64,000 nt of DNA from JAHIKV01 sp963733145 (GTDB lineage: Bacteria; Planctomycetota; Planctomycetia; Pirellulales; Thermoguttaceae). Made by a program: the position numbers and the translations under genes. This document shows positions 16,968 to 26,020 of the stretch, piece after piece. The stretch spans positions 248,001-312,000 of the forward strand of contig CAVTCJ010000013.1 of the NCBI GenBank assembly GCA_963733145.1, given 5' to 3'. A model generated the notes under the pieces. That model did no database searches and was not told the DNA's origin. It worked only from the letters and a program-made list of their open reading frames with translations. Position 1 is the first letter of the stretch, and each line of letters begins with the position of its first letter.

Positions 16968-18248
16968 TTACTCCCCCGCCACCGAGAAGTCTTCGACAAA
17001 GGGGATAGCGCCGTAACGGCCTTGCAGGTATCCGCGCTCAATGTTTTCGGCCTTGCGGGGCTTATAATTCGTCAGCGGGTACAGTTCCGTCGCCCCCTCG
17101 GGATTTTTTTCCGTCAGCCACACCTGATCCCGCCTGAGCGCCGGCTCGCCGAGCATCGTGCCGAGAAGATTGGTGTCGTGCGTGGTGAAAATCAGTTGCG
17201 CATTGTTGGGGTTGGTTTCAGGATTGTTAAACTGGTTGATGATTTGCCGAGCTAAATATGGGTGCAGACTGCGTTCCAATTCGTCAACCACAAGAATGCC
17301 GCCATTATGAATCGCTTTGGAGATTGGCAAGGCTAGATAAAACAATGTTTGCGTTCCCTTAGATTCATCCTTAAGCGATAACCACGCGTCGCTTGATTCA
17401 CTTTGGTGCTTAAGATAAAAGTGAGGCGTAAAATGAAAACCTTTTTCACCAGCCCTTTTATTTTCTACGCGAAGGTCCAATATTCCAATATCAGCAGATT
17501 TCAATACATCCCGAAAATATTCAAAAAATCCTCCAGAATCTTGCTTTTCATGCGAAGACGATTCCTTCCCGGGATAGGCCTTCTCGTTGCCAATCATGCG
17601 AAAGAATTCCCTGTCTGTGGACCACCTATGTGGAACAGAAAATCCTCCAAGCGACAAATTGATTGGTTGAAGGGAATGGAACCAAGAATAAAGGGGCTTG
17701 AGTTGCGGGTGATTGTGCTGGACTGCCGCGGAAAGAAATAATGCATTTGACCGGGTGACATCTTGAATAAGTTTATTTTCTCCCTTCAAATTGTCCCCAA
17801 ACTTATAATCGCTGTTGCACCTCGTAAACCAATTTTGCTTCTTTCCCCTTGGCCAAGAGGAAAGCCACTCTTCTATTATGCATTCGTCGGTTACGAGAAA
17901 ACCATATTGGAAACGAACGCCATTAGTAAGTAGTGTCACTTCAAATAGAGAAGGCTCCGTTTTTTTTGTGCCCCATGCAAAAGGATTTCGCGGCACGCCC
18001 TCTTCTGGAGACCATAATTGATGGGATCCAATCACGGCCTCGCGCATGAACCCCAGCGCTGCCAGAACATTGCTCTTCCCGCTGGCGTTTGGGCCGTAGA
18101 GACCGGCCACGGTGAGGAGTTTTTCCGGATAGCCGGCGACTTTTCGCGGCCGAGGATCGGACTCGTCGCCGACGCGGCCGGCCTCCATCGTCAATACCTG
18201 CTCGTCGCGCAACGAGCGGTGATTTGCCGCGCGGAATTCGATTAACAT
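16968..18248 (-). CDS. AAA family ATPase, RloA-like (defence-associated)
   Basis: A 426-residue ABC-type/AAA15-21 ATPase. Walker A (G-P-N-A-S-G-K-S) is at about residues 52-59, Walker B (L-V-V-D-E) near 319-323 and a switch histidine in T-T-H-D near 357. The N-terminal F-R-A-A-N-H-R-S-L-R-D is the usual opening of this family. It probably works with RloB as an ATP-driven sensor and nuclease pair. I chose ATG 18248 because AGGAGAG stands about 7 bases upstream; a start at 18275 would add nine residues of unrelated sequence. This gene is more A/T-rich than its neighbours (for example 17400-17800), which suggests recent transfer. Confidence 0.88.
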   Translation of the reverse strand: MLIEFRAANHRSLRDEQVLTMEAGRVGDESDPRPRKVAGYPEKLLTVAGLYGPNASGKSNVLAALGFMREAVIGSHQLWSPEEGVPRNPFAWGTKKTEPSLFEVTLLTNGVRFQYGFLVTDECIIEEWLSSWPRGKKQNWFTRCNSDYKFGDNLKGENKLIQDVTRSNALFLSAAVQHNHPQLKPLYSWFHSLQPINLSLGGFSVPHRWSTDREFFRMIGNEKAYPGKESSSHEKQDSGGFFEYFRDVLKSADIGILDLRVENKRAGEKGFHFTPHFYLKHQSESSDAWLSLKDESKGTQTLFYLALPISKAIHNGGILVVDELERSLHPYLARQIINQFNNPETNPNNAQLIFTTHDTNLLGTMLGEPALRRDQVWLTEKNPEGATELYPLTNYKPRKAENIERGYLQGRYGAIPFVEDFSVAGE

Positions 18249-18429
18249 GATCGCTCTCCTGACATTTCCCGACAATTATAGCATTTATCGGCCGATTTAC
18301 GCAAGAATTGCGCACAAACAGGAGATAATCTCCGGCTGAATAAGGCATTACGTCCAAAGAACCACCATTTGTGGGATGGACTGGACACGTGCGTTCTCCG
18401 CTTTTTCGCTGGAGACCTGGAGTGGCAGT

Positions 18430-19211
18430 TCAAAACCACGCCGCCGTGAAACCGCCGTCGACGTTGATCGCCGCCCCGGTGAGGAAACTGCCCGCCTGCG
18501 GTGCAACCAGCAGCAATAGGGCGCCGACCAGTTCCTCCGGCTCGCCGAAGCGGCGCATAGGGGTATTCCGGATGATGTTGTCGATTCGCTCGGCGTCCAA
18601 CAGCCGCCGGTTTTGCTCGGCGGGGAAGAAGCCGGGGCAAATGGCGTTCACCCGCACCCCACGCGAGGCGAACTCCTGGGCCACGTTGCGGGTCAAGTTC
18701 AACACGCCCGCCTTCGAGGCCGAATAGGCGAACACCCTTGAGAGCGGCAGGTGGGACGTGACGCTGCCGATGTTGACGATCGAGCCGCCGCCGGCCTCGA
18801 CCATCTGCCGGCCGAAGACCTGGCAGGCCTGGAATACGGCCCGCAGGTTGATCGTCATAACGCGGTCCCAATCGGCGTCCGAGGCGTCAAGGAACGTGCT
18901 GCCGGCGTTCACCCCGGCGCAGTTGACGAGGATGTCGGCCCGGCCGGTCTGTTTGAGGGTTTCGGCCAGCAGGTTTTCGATCGACTCGCGGGCGGTGACG
19001 TTCACGGTGCAGTAGCCGGCCTTTCCGCCGACCGCTTCGAGGGCCTTCACGCGGGCCTTGCAGCCGTCTTCCGTCAGATCGCCCACGATCACGTGCGCCC
19101 GGCGCGGGCCAGCCCTTCGCACAGCGCGCCGCCGAGCACGCCCGCCCCGCCGATCACCACCGCCGTCTGACCGGAGATTCCAAAAAGCGTATCAAGATAA
19201 TTCGCTGGCAT
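18430..19211 (-). CDS. Short-chain dehydrogenase/reductase (one frameshift)
   Basis: The first ~35 residues, from ATG 19211, give T-A-V-V-I-G-G-A-G-V-L-G-G-A-L-C-E-G-L-A (the glycine-rich NAD(P) motif). The frame then breaks near 19098-19100 (a missing C in a short C run), and the remaining 230 residues continue in the next frame with H-V-I-V-G-D-L, N-C-A-G-V-N-A, the catalytic S-V-T-S...Y-S-A-S-K and I-N-V-D-G-G-F at the end. It is a classical SDR close to FabG or gluconate/mannonate-type dehydrogenases. Substrate is unknown. The defect looks like a homopolymer sequencing error. Confidence 0.88.
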
Positions 19212-19322
19212 CAATTCGTCCTTTTCACGTCTGCACGGAGAAACCATCACAGAATCCCGATCCGCGGGAAACCGAGCGTCATTGTAGCAGGTGCGGACGC
19301 CGAGTAGAATACGGGCAGCACC

Positions 19323-19471
19323 GTAGGTTATGCTTTAGCATAACGAATCGGTGTGCGCTTTGCCCCGCGAAACTTCAGTCGTAGGTTATGCTTTAGCATA
19401 ACGAATCGGTGTATTCTTTGCCCCACGAAACATCAGACTCTCAACCGTTCTATGCTGAAGCATAACCTACC
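19323..19471. repeat. 58-bp direct repeat with palindromic GTAGGTTATGCTTTAGCATA (G family)
   Basis: A 58-base unit beginning GTAGGTTATGCTTTAGCATA occurs twice in tandem (19323-19380 and 19381-19438), then an inverted half copy (TATGCTGAAGCATAACCTAC) overlaps the likely start codon of the next gene. Another copy is at 23866-23890. The arrangement suggests a small tandem duplication of one repeat plus its 34-base flank. Confidence 0.85.
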
Positions 19472-20564
19472 TTTGCCGCAACTCCATCTCGGCCCGATTG
19501 CCATCGACTTCCCGGTCGTGCAGGCGGCGCTGAGCGGCTACAGCGATTGGCCGATGCGAACGATCGCCCGGCGGCTGGGCGCGGCGTTCACGCTCTGCGA
19601 GGTGCTGCTCGATCAGTTCGTGCTCAGCGTGACCAAGGGGCACAAGGCGAAGCGCTTTCTGCGGGTGGGCGACGACGAGCATCCCTGCGGGGCGCAGTTG
19701 ATGGGGGCCGTGCCCGAGCAGTTCCCGCCCGCCGCCCTGAAACTCGTCGCCGCCGGCTTCGACGTGCTGGACCTGAACTTCGCCTGCCCGGTGAAAAAGG
19801 TGCTGGGGCGTTGCCGGGGCGGGTATCTGATGAGCGATCCGGCCACCGCGTTGGAGATCGTCGCCCGGGTCCGCGAGGCCCTGCCGCCGCACGTGCCCGT
19901 GACCGTGAAAATGCGCCGCGGCATGGACGACAGCCGGCAGAGCCGCGACAACTTCTTCGAGATCTTCGACGGCGCGTACCGGCTCGGCGCGGCGGCCGTC
20001 ACGGTCCACGGCCGCACCGTCCGGCAGCGCTACGAAGGCCGCAGTTCGCGGGCGTTTCTCCGCGAGGTGAAATTGCACGCCGGCGGGCGGATTGTGCTCG
20101 GCAGCGGCGACCTCTTCACCGCCCAGGATTGCCTCGACGTGCTCCGCGAGACCGGCGTGGACGGCGTGACAGTCGCCCGCGGCGCGATCGGCAACCCGTG
20201 GATTTTCCAGCAAGTCCGGGCGTTGGCCGGTGAAAAAGGTGTCAGGAGCCGTTTTCCCGAGCGGCACCAAGGGGACTTAGCGGAAACGGTTCCTGACACC
20301 TTTTATCCAAGCCTGCACCAGCAGCGGGAAGTCATCGCCGAGCACTATCGGCTGTGCGAAGAGATTTACGGGCCGACTCGCAGTTGCCGGGTGATGCGGA
20401 AGTTCGGCATCAAGTACGCCCGGTTGCATCCCCAGGCCCGCGTGGTCCGCGACGCGTTCGTGGCCGTGAAGGCCCCGGCCGATTGGCGGGCGGTGCTGGA
20501 TCGCTGGTACGCCGAGGACCTGCCCGGCGTGCCGCCGTCGCCGCCGGAGGATTCGTACGACTAA
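19452..20564 (+). CDS. tRNA-dihydrouridine synthase, with an in-frame palindromic insertion
   Basis: The 370-residue flavoprotein has the Dus/TIM-barrel layout: A-L-S-G-Y-S-D-W-P-M-R, L-N-F-A-C-P-V-K-K-V, V-K-M-R-R-G, V-H-G-R-T, G-S-G-D-L-F and A-R-G-A-I-G-N-P-W-I-F. It should reduce a tRNA uridine with FMN and NADPH. The usual catalytic Cys position after K-K-V reads L-G-R-C-R-G-G, so the Cys is displaced by a few residues relative to DusA/B, as in a separate subfamily. Residues ~262-284 (20232-20306) are encoded by a palindromic repeat. ATG 19452 lies inside a G-family repeat, so the true start could be slightly later. Confidence 0.85.
   Translation: MLKHNLPLPQLHLGPIAIDFPVVQAALSGYSDWPMRTIARRLGAAFTLCEVLLDQFVLSVTKGHKAKRFLRVGDDEHPCGAQLMGAVPEQFPPAALKLVAAGFDVLDLNFACPVKKVLGRCRGGYLMSDPATALEIVARVREALPPHVPVTVKMRRGMDDSRQSRDNFFEIFDGAYRLGAAAVTVHGRTVRQRYEGRSSRAFLREVKLHAGGRIVLGSGDLFTAQDCLDVLRETGVDGVTVARGAIGNPWIFQQVRALAGEKGVRSRFPERHQGDLAETVPDTFYPSLHQQREVIAEHYRLCEEIYGPTRSCRVMRKFGIKYARLHPQARVVRDAFVAVKAPADWRAVLDRWYAEDLPGVPPSPPEDSYD
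20232..20306. repeat. Palindromic repeat inside the dihydrouridine synthase gene (J family)
   Basis: AAAAGGTGTCAGGAGCCGTT and its near-complement AACGGTTCCTGACACCTTTT flank a 25-base loop. The whole element is read in frame by the surrounding gene, adding a stretch of about 24 residues after the conserved A-R-G-A-I-G-N-P-W-I-F helix and before H-Q-Q-R-E-V-I. The insertion has no counterpart in the general Dus layout that I know. Confidence 0.85.
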
Positions 20565-20620
20565 ACGTGAAGTGAGCCGTAAACTTTCTGCGACTTGAAG
20601 AGATGCACCGCATCTCTTAC

Positions 20621-21433
20621 TTATTGCTTCGAGTCGGGATCGTGTTTTTCAAGCTGTTTTCTCGTTCCCTTCAACTTCTTGCGAACCTGAGTGATGTCTT
20701 CCGCGATTGGTAGATCCTCCGGCGATTTTCCGCTAAGCTCTTGCATTGTGTGTCGCACTTTCTGACCTACGTCAAAGGCGGCTTTCTCCAGTCTGGTTTG
20801 ACCGCGAATGTTCTCGTTGGCGATTTTCTCCGTTGTTTGTGTAATGCGAAACAAGTGGGCGGCCAACTCGGCCTTTCCCATTCGGTCGATCAACTTATCT
20901 TTGGGTCGCAGCCCTTTGTATTGACTAAGCCTTTCCAAGGACATATTGTACATGCCCAGATAGCCTTTATTTTGGAAAAACGCGTAGTTTTCAACGCCGT
21001 GTGACTTGGCAGTACTAACAAGGGCTTTTTGCCCGTCTTTAACTTCGTCACGAATTAGAACACGATCAATCGCTTCGGCATGTTCCAGATGAGTTTGAAA
21101 TGTCTCCGCGATGGCTGCAAAATACGCTTGAGCGGCCGCAACCTGCGGCTTTCTGGGATCGCCGTTCATGGCAATCAAGTAGCATCCGAAGCGCGTTATG
21201 GCGTGCTTCCCGTTCTCCTGCCGGACGAAATGGTCCTCACATTGAATCCCCAATGACAGACATGCCTGTTTGGCCCGTGTTAATGCCTTGACGAATGACT
21301 GCTCTGACTCATACCCAAATACTTTCATGACAATTGGCTCATCCCAATGTGTCACGCCATTGGGCTTGCCCAGATCCTCAAAACTGGGGCGATCATTGTC
21401 AAAATGAAATACAGTCTGTGGAATCTCAGACAT
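20621..21433 (-). CDS. dinD: DNA damage-inducible protein D (DinD-like, BRO domain)
   Basis: The 270-residue protein matches E. coli DinD over nearly all its length: a W-x-x-R-x-L-G-like opening replaced by V-M-K-V-F-G-Y-E-S-E-Q-S-F, then T-R-A-K-Q-A-C, D-H-F-V, R-F-G-C-Y-L-I-A-M-N-G-D-P, F-F-Q-N-K-G-Y-L-G-M-Y, K-D-K-L-I-D-R-M-G-K-A-E-L-A-A-H-L-F-R-I-T-Q-T and F-D-V-G-Q-K-V-R-H-T-M-Q-E-L. In E. coli DinD is LexA-controlled and inhibits RecA-mediated strand exchange; I see no clear LexA box here. ATG 21433 is preceded by GGAGAGAG, so the 21493 start is rejected. Composition is more A/T-rich than its neighbours, consistent with transfer. Confidence 0.88.
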   Translation of the reverse strand: MSEIPQTVFHFDNDRPSFEDLGKPNGVTHWDEPIVMKVFGYESEQSFVKALTRAKQACLSLGIQCEDHFVRQENGKHAITRFGCYLIAMNGDPRKPQVAAAQAYFAAIAETFQTHLEHAEAIDRVLIRDEVKDGQKALVSTAKSHGVENYAFFQNKGYLGMYNMSLERLSQYKGLRPKDKLIDRMGKAELAAHLFRITQTTEKIANENIRGQTRLEKAAFDVGQKVRHTMQELSGKSPEDLPIAEDITQVRKKLKGTRKQLEKHDPDSKQ

Positions 21434-21503
21434 GAGTCTCTCTCCTATTTGGGGTGCATACGCATTGTAGCAGACCAATGCGTTTGCCCGCAATCATCCC
21501 CCC

Positions 21504-22445
21504 TTATATCGTATCGTGATTCTCCAACATCACGGCGGCGTTGCGACGGATGCCCTCGAACTTCGCCCGCCACAGCGGCGTATGCCGAAACCGGTGGCGA
21601 AACTCCGCTTCATCGAGCGCGAGCAACTCGGCAAGCTCCACGGGATTCATTCCCGGGCTGGGTTGAAACGCCGGCTCCGCGGTCGCCGGCGTGGCGCGGT
21701 TCCAGGGACACGCCTCCTGGCAGGCGTCGCAGCCGAAGAGCCGATCGCCGACGCCCGCGCGAAGCTCCGGCGGAATCGGCGACCGCGACTCGATCGTCAG
21801 ATAGCTGATGCACTTCCGTGCGTCGAGTTCGTATGGGCCGACCAGCGCGCCGGTGGGACAGGCGTCGAGACACGCCCGGCACGTGCCGCAGTGGTCCGTC
21901 CGCGCCGGCTCGTCGTAGTCCAACTCTTCGGTCGTCAACAGCGCGGCCAGGAAAAACCAACTTCCCAGCCGCCGATTGATGAGCGTCGTGTTTTTGCCGA
22001 TCCAGCCCAGCCCGGCCAGCCGGCCGAACTGCCGCTCCAACAGCGGCGCGGTATCGACCACGCCGCGAACTCCGACCCCGGGCATGAGGCGGCGGTGAAA
22101 CTCGGCCAATTCGTCCAGCCGGCTGCGGATTACGTCGTGATAGTCCTCGCCCCAGGCGTAGCGCGAGACGCGGGCTTGCCCCGGTCCGGCGGCGGCCGGC
22201 TCGACGGTGCGATAGTTCATGCCCAGCACGAGGATGCCGCGGGCGCCGTCGAGCACCTTGGCCGGATCGCGGTAGGCATCAATCCGCTCGGCGAAGTAGG
22301 CCATTTCGCCCGCCCAGCCGGCGGCGATCCATTTTTCCAGCCGTTCGACCTCCGGGGGCGGGACGGCCCGTGTAGCCCCGGCCAGATCGAACCCCAGCCG
22401 TTTCGACTCGTCTTTCAAGGCGGCGGTTAGCTCGACGGCGTTCAT
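21504..22445 (-). CDS. queG: Epoxyqueuosine reductase
   Basis: The 313-residue protein shows QueG features: a B12-binding-type N-terminal domain with L-G-M-N-Y, then A-W-G-E-D-Y-H-D, V-D-T-A-P-L-L-E-R and L-G-W-I-G-K-N-T, and two ferredoxin-like 4Fe-4S clusters (C-G-T-C-R-A-C-L-D-A-C-P and C-D-A-C-Q-E-A-C-P-W). It makes the last step of queuosine synthesis in tRNA. It is shorter than E. coli QueG (379), lacking most of the C-terminal HEAT-like region and ending N-H-D-T-I; shorter forms are known. Start at ATG 22445 matches the family N-terminus. Confidence 0.92.
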   Translation of the reverse strand: MNAVELTAALKDESKRLGFDLAGATRAVPPPEVERLEKWIAAGWAGEMAYFAERIDAYRDPAKVLDGARGILVLGMNYRTVEPAAAGPGQARVSRYAWGEDYHDVIRSRLDELAEFHRRLMPGVGVRGVVDTAPLLERQFGRLAGLGWIGKNTTLINRRLGSWFFLAALLTTEELDYDEPARTDHCGTCRACLDACPTGALVGPYELDARKCISYLTIESRSPIPPELRAGVGDRLFGCDACQEACPWNRATPATAEPAFQPSPGMNPVELAELLALDEAEFRHRFRHTPLWRAKFEGIRRNAAVMLENHDTI

Positions 22446-22524
22446 CGAAAGGGCATTGCGGTCAAATTTGTGTGGAATACAATACAATTATGGCAATTGC
22501 TCTATTCGACGGGGAGATCAAATC

Positions 22525-22728
22525 GTGAAATCTGTAGCGGCCGGTGTCTTGGGCGGGTTTCTGCTCCTTTCGATGTTCCTCGTCGGCTGCGGGCCGGAAT
22601 TGTCCAAACGCGACCTGGGCACGGTGGTCGGCAATATCCCGAAGGTAAGCGGGGCGGATAAGCCCTATCCGATGCCGCAACTCGGGCCAGCTCCGAAGGA
22701 AGACGAAGAAAGCCAACGTCGGCACTGA
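22525..22728 (+). CDS. Small lipoprotein, unknown function
   Basis: A 67-residue protein starts at a GTG with GGGGAG about 9 bases upstream. Its N-terminus is a lipoprotein signal (V-K-S-V-A-A-G-V-L-G-G-F-L-L-L-S-M-F) ending in the lipobox L-V-G-C, so Cys22 or so would be lipidated. The mature part is short and proline/charge-rich. Planctomycetes encode many such small lipoproteins next to FKBP-like or other export genes; no function is assigned. Confidence 0.65.
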   Translation: MKSVAAGVLGGFLLLSMFLVGCGPELSKRDLGTVVGNIPKVSGADKPYPMPQLGPAPKEDEESQRRH

Positions 22729-22736
22729 CTAGCCAC

Positions 22737-22876
22737 TCTCGTTCCCATGCTCCGCATGGGAACGCATTGTTCGGACGCTCCGCGTCCGGGCCGTAACGTG
22801 TTGACGCTGAACATCTTCCAGCCGCGCGGACGCGGAGCGTCCGGGCGGTGTGTTCCCACGCGGAGCGTGGGAACAA
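22737..22876. repeat. Nested palindromic repeats (F family and a CGGACGCGGAGCGTCCG family)
   Basis: Within the 22729-23032 gap an F-family hairpin (CGTTCCCATGCTCCGCATGG) and its inverse GTTCCCACGCGGAGCGTGGG enclose a second inverted pair (CGGACGCTCCGCGTCCGG and CGCGGACGCGGAGCGTCCGG). The remaining 22877-23032 has nothing clear except a possible short leader for the next lipoprotein. Confidence 0.88.
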
Positions 22877-23032
22877 GGGGTTTTACTTCGCTAATACGGC
22901 CTAATCCAGATAGTTAGCGAAGATTAGTGAAAATCAGCATTCCCTTTTGGGCCTCGTTTTCGAGCGAAACCGGTCCAATTTCGCCCAAATCGGCCTGGAC
23001 ACGAACGCGAAAAACGCTAATCTATCGGCCCC

Positions 23033-23803
23033 ATGATTCGCTATTCTGCGCCGATATTGCTGGTCCTGCTGATTGCCGGTTGCCAAACCACGGCACCGAC
23101 GACCGACCCGTTTTTCGGCCGCACGATAATTCCGCCCCCGGGGACCGGATCGGCGACGGGACAGTGCCCCGACCCGTATTATAAATCGCCGCCGATCGCC
23201 ACGACGCCAATGCCCTCGGCGTGTCAGCCCCAGCCGATGCTCACTCAGCCTGGAACGCCCGGCATTGCACCGCCTTATCAGCCTGGCGGCTCGGGCGGAA
23301 CGGCGCCGCTGTATACGCCGCCACAACCACTATCGACCAGTCCAACTTCGCCGAATTCCGCGCCGCGTCCGCTATCGACCAATCCAACTTCGCGGTATTC
23401 CGCACCGCGTCCGTTATCGACGAGTCCCGGCACTGCGCCCCCATCGAACGTTGTCCCACCGGCCGGAACGAACAATCCATCCGCGCCCCCGGGCGGAAAT
23501 CAGACTAATCCCTCCACGCCGGGCATTACGCCGACACCGGGCTGGCGGCCGGGTTCGACCTCGTCGAACAGTACCGCCGCCAAACCGAGCACGACCGTCT
23601 CGATGCCGTCCTCCGCCGGAGTGACTGGCGGGCGAGGCGGGGCGTTCGACGACCGCACCCCCCGGCCGGTCGATACCCCCGGCACAGGCGGAAATGGAAG
23701 TCCCGCCGCTCAAGCGCCGATCATCCGCACCCTACAGCCGCGGACGCCGCCGGCCGGCGGCGATCGAGCCATCGACATCATGGACCTCCCGCCGGCTTCG
23801 TAA
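23033..23803 (+). CDS. Proline/threonine/serine-rich lipoprotein
   Basis: The 256-residue protein begins with a lipoprotein signal peptide ending L-L-I-A-G-C-Q (Cys17 likely lipidated). The remainder is low-complexity and rich in Pro, Thr, Ser and Gly, with a ~15-residue imperfect tandem repeat (P-L-S-T-S-P-T-S-x-x-S-A-P-R) at about residues 99-130. No catalytic motif is visible. It is probably an exported, disordered envelope protein. Frame is certain because codon use is consistent and the antisense frames break the signal peptide. Confidence 0.75.
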   Translation: MIRYSAPILLVLLIAGCQTTAPTTDPFFGRTIIPPPGTGSATGQCPDPYYKSPPIATTPMPSACQPQPMLTQPGTPGIAPPYQPGGSGGTAPLYTPPQPLSTSPTSPNSAPRPLSTNPTSRYSAPRPLSTSPGTAPPSNVVPPAGTNNPSAPPGGNQTNPSTPGITPTPGWRPGSTSSNSTAAKPSTTVSMPSSAGVTGGRGGAFDDRTPRPVDTPGTGGNGSPAAQAPIIRTLQPRTPPAGGDRAIDIMDLPPAS

Positions 23804-23815
23804 GCGGCACAAGCC

Positions 23816-23965
23816 CGTTTAGCCGCCGCGTCCACGCGGCGTTCGCCGGAGCGGTTTTTCGTAGGTTATGCTTGAGCATAACGATCGCGCATGGGTTAAT
23901 TTGGTATACTTAAATTCGGCGTCGTCCTCCCGGCAGAACGCCGCGTGGACGCGGCGGCTAAACAC
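23816..23965. repeat. Inverted A-family repeats around a G-family hairpin
   Basis: GTTTAGCCGCCGCGTCCACG at 23816 and its complement ending CGGCGGCTAAAC at 23964 are A-family units in opposite orientation. Between them lies a G-family hairpin (GTAGGTTATGCTTGAGCATA, 23866). The secA-like gene starts 45 bases later, so this segment may include its promoter. Confidence 0.88.
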
Positions 23966-24009
23966 CCTTCGATCCCTCCAATACTCCGCACAACTCGACC
24001 CGAAATCCC

Positions 24010-25965
24010 GTGAGCGAATCCCGGACCAGCCTGGCATCCCGATTGACGAATTTCTCGGCCGGCATGAACCGCGTGCGGCTGACCCGCTGGGCCGCGCTGT
24101 TGCCCAAGATCGCCGCTTTGGAACCCGACCTGAAAGCCCTCGGCGACGAGCAGCTCCGCAAGCGGAGCCTTTCGCTCCGCTATCGGGCCAAGAGCGGCGA
24201 GCCGCTCTCCAGTCTGCTGGTCGAGAGTTACGCCCTGGTTCGCGAGGCCGCCCGGCGGACCCTCAACATGCGCCATTTCGACGTGCAGTTGCTAGGCGGC
24301 ATCGCCATGTTCCGCCGCTCGATCGTCGAGATGCAGACCGGCGAGGGCAAGACGCTCACGGCCACGCTCCCGCTGTACCTGCACGCGCTGGTGGGAAAGG
24401 GCTGCCATCTGGCCACGGTCAACGACTATCTCGCCAGCCGCGACGCCCAATGGATGGAGCCGGTCTATAAATTGCTCGGCATGAGCGTGGGCGTGGTCGA
24501 GACGCAGATGTCACAGCCCCAGCGCCGGAAGGCCTACGCCTGCGACATCACTTACGGTACGGCGAAGGAGTTCGGCTTCGATTTCCTCCGCGACCGCCTG
24601 TTGCTGCGGCGGATCGGCGAAGGCCAGACCGACTTGCTGGGCGGCATGTTGGCCACCGGGCCGAAGGCCGCCGACGAGAAACCGGTCCAGGGCGATCCGC
24701 ATTTCGCCCTGGTCGACGAGGCCGACAGCATCCTGATCGACGAGGCCCGCACCCCGTTGATCATCAGCGCCCTGCCGACCGAGGAGGAAAAGCTGGCCGT
24801 GGAGTGCTACAAATGGAGCACCTCGGTCATCCACGAGTTCGTCGAGGACGACGATTACGAATACGACCATGAGAAGAAGACCGCCGAGCTGACCCGCGAG
24901 GGGCGGCAGAAGGTCCGCCTGCTGCCCAAGCCCGAGGCCCTGGACACGGTCGGCATGGTCAACATCTACCAATACATCGAGCGGGCGATCATGGTCGACC
25001 GCGAGTACTACCTCGACCGGCAATACGTGGTCCGCGACGGCGAGATCGTGATCGTCGACGAGTTCACCGGCCGGCTGGCCGAAGGGCGCAAGTGGCGCGA
25101 CGGGATACATCAGGCGGTCGAGGCCAAGCAGGGGGTCGAAGTCACCGTGGCCACCGGCCAGGCGGCGCGGATCACCATCCAGGACTTCTTTCTCCGCTAC
25201 GAACATCTGGCCGGGATGACGGGCACGGCGATGGGCTCGGCCCGCGAGCTACGCCGCATCTATCGCTGCCACGTGCTGCCGATTCCCACCAACCGGCCGG
25301 CGATCCGGCAGCGTTTGCCCGACCGCGTCTTCGGCGGCGAGGACGCGAAATGGGAAGCCGTGGTCGAGGAGATTTGCCAAATGCACGCCGCCGGACGGCC
25401 GCTGCTGATCGGCACCCGCTCGATCGACAAATCCGAACACCTCTCGAAACTCCTCGACGGCCTGGGCATCGAGCATCAGGTGCTCAACGCCAACCACATC
25501 GAGGCCGAAGCGGAGATCGTCGCCGCCGCCGGCGGGCGGGGAAAGGTGACCGTCTCGACCAATATGGCCGGCCGCGGCACCGACATCAAGCTCGGCGAAG
25601 GCGTCCTCGAACTCGGCGGCCTGCACGTCATCTGCACCGAAATGCACGACGCCAGCCGCATCGACCGCCAGTTGATCGGCCGTTGCGGCCGGCAGGGCGA
25701 CCCCGGCACCTTCCGCCAATATCTCGCCCTGGACGACGATCTGCTGCTGGCCGGGCTGGGCCCCGACAAGTCGGTCAAGCTCAAGGCGCTGGGCGAGAAC
25801 TCCGACGGCCAATTCGACCGCCTCGGCCGCTTGTTCCGCAAGGCGCAGCGGAAAGTCGAGCATCGCCACTACCGCCAACGAAAAACGCTGATGTACTTCG
25901 AGAAGGAACGGAAGAAGATGCAGCGGCAAATGGGGCAGGACCCCTATCTCGACACGCCGGGTTAG
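24010..25965 (+). CDS. Short SecA-like ATPase (accessory SecA)
   Basis: The 651-residue protein has the SecA motor: Walker A M-Q-T-G-E-G-K-T at residues 108-115, A-T-V-N-D-Y-L-A, D-I-T-Y-G-T, Walker B/DEAD L-V-D-E-A-D-S-I-L-I-D-E-A-R-T-P near 238-252, E-F-T-G-R, G-M-T-G-T-A, and the C-terminal motor with S-T-N-M-A-G-R-G-T-D and Q-L-I-G-R-C-G-R-Q-G-D. It is ~250 residues shorter than ordinary SecA and lacks the helical scaffold end and the zinc-binding tail. Planctomycetes often carry a second SecA of this kind, so it is more likely an accessory SecA than the main one. GTG 24010 is the only start that keeps the conserved N-terminus. Confidence 0.85.
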   Translation: MSESRTSLASRLTNFSAGMNRVRLTRWAALLPKIAALEPDLKALGDEQLRKRSLSLRYRAKSGEPLSSLLVESYALVREAARRTLNMRHFDVQLLGGIAMFRRSIVEMQTGEGKTLTATLPLYLHALVGKGCHLATVNDYLASRDAQWMEPVYKLLGMSVGVVETQMSQPQRRKAYACDITYGTAKEFGFDFLRDRLLLRRIGEGQTDLLGGMLATGPKAADEKPVQGDPHFALVDEADSILIDEARTPLIISALPTEEEKLAVECYKWSTSVIHEFVEDDDYEYDHEKKTAELTREGRQKVRLLPKPEALDTVGMVNIYQYIERAIMVDREYYLDRQYVVRDGEIVIVDEFTGRLAEGRKWRDGIHQAVEAKQGVEVTVATGQAARITIQDFFLRYEHLAGMTGTAMGSARELRRIYRCHVLPIPTNRPAIRQRLPDRVFGGEDAKWEAVVEEICQMHAAGRPLLIGTRSIDKSEHLSKLLDGLGIEHQVLNANHIEAEAEIVAAAGGRGKVTVSTNMAGRGTDIKLGEGVLELGGLHVICTEMHDASRIDRQLIGRCGRQGDPGTFRQYLALDDDLLLAGLGPDKSVKLKALGENSDGQFDRLGRLFRKAQRKVEHRHYRQRKTLMYFEKERKKMQRQMGQDPYLDTPG

Positions 25966-26020
25966 GCGGGTATAATTAGGGACATTGAGCCGACGTTGTG
26001 TTAGCGAACGAGGTTCAGAA

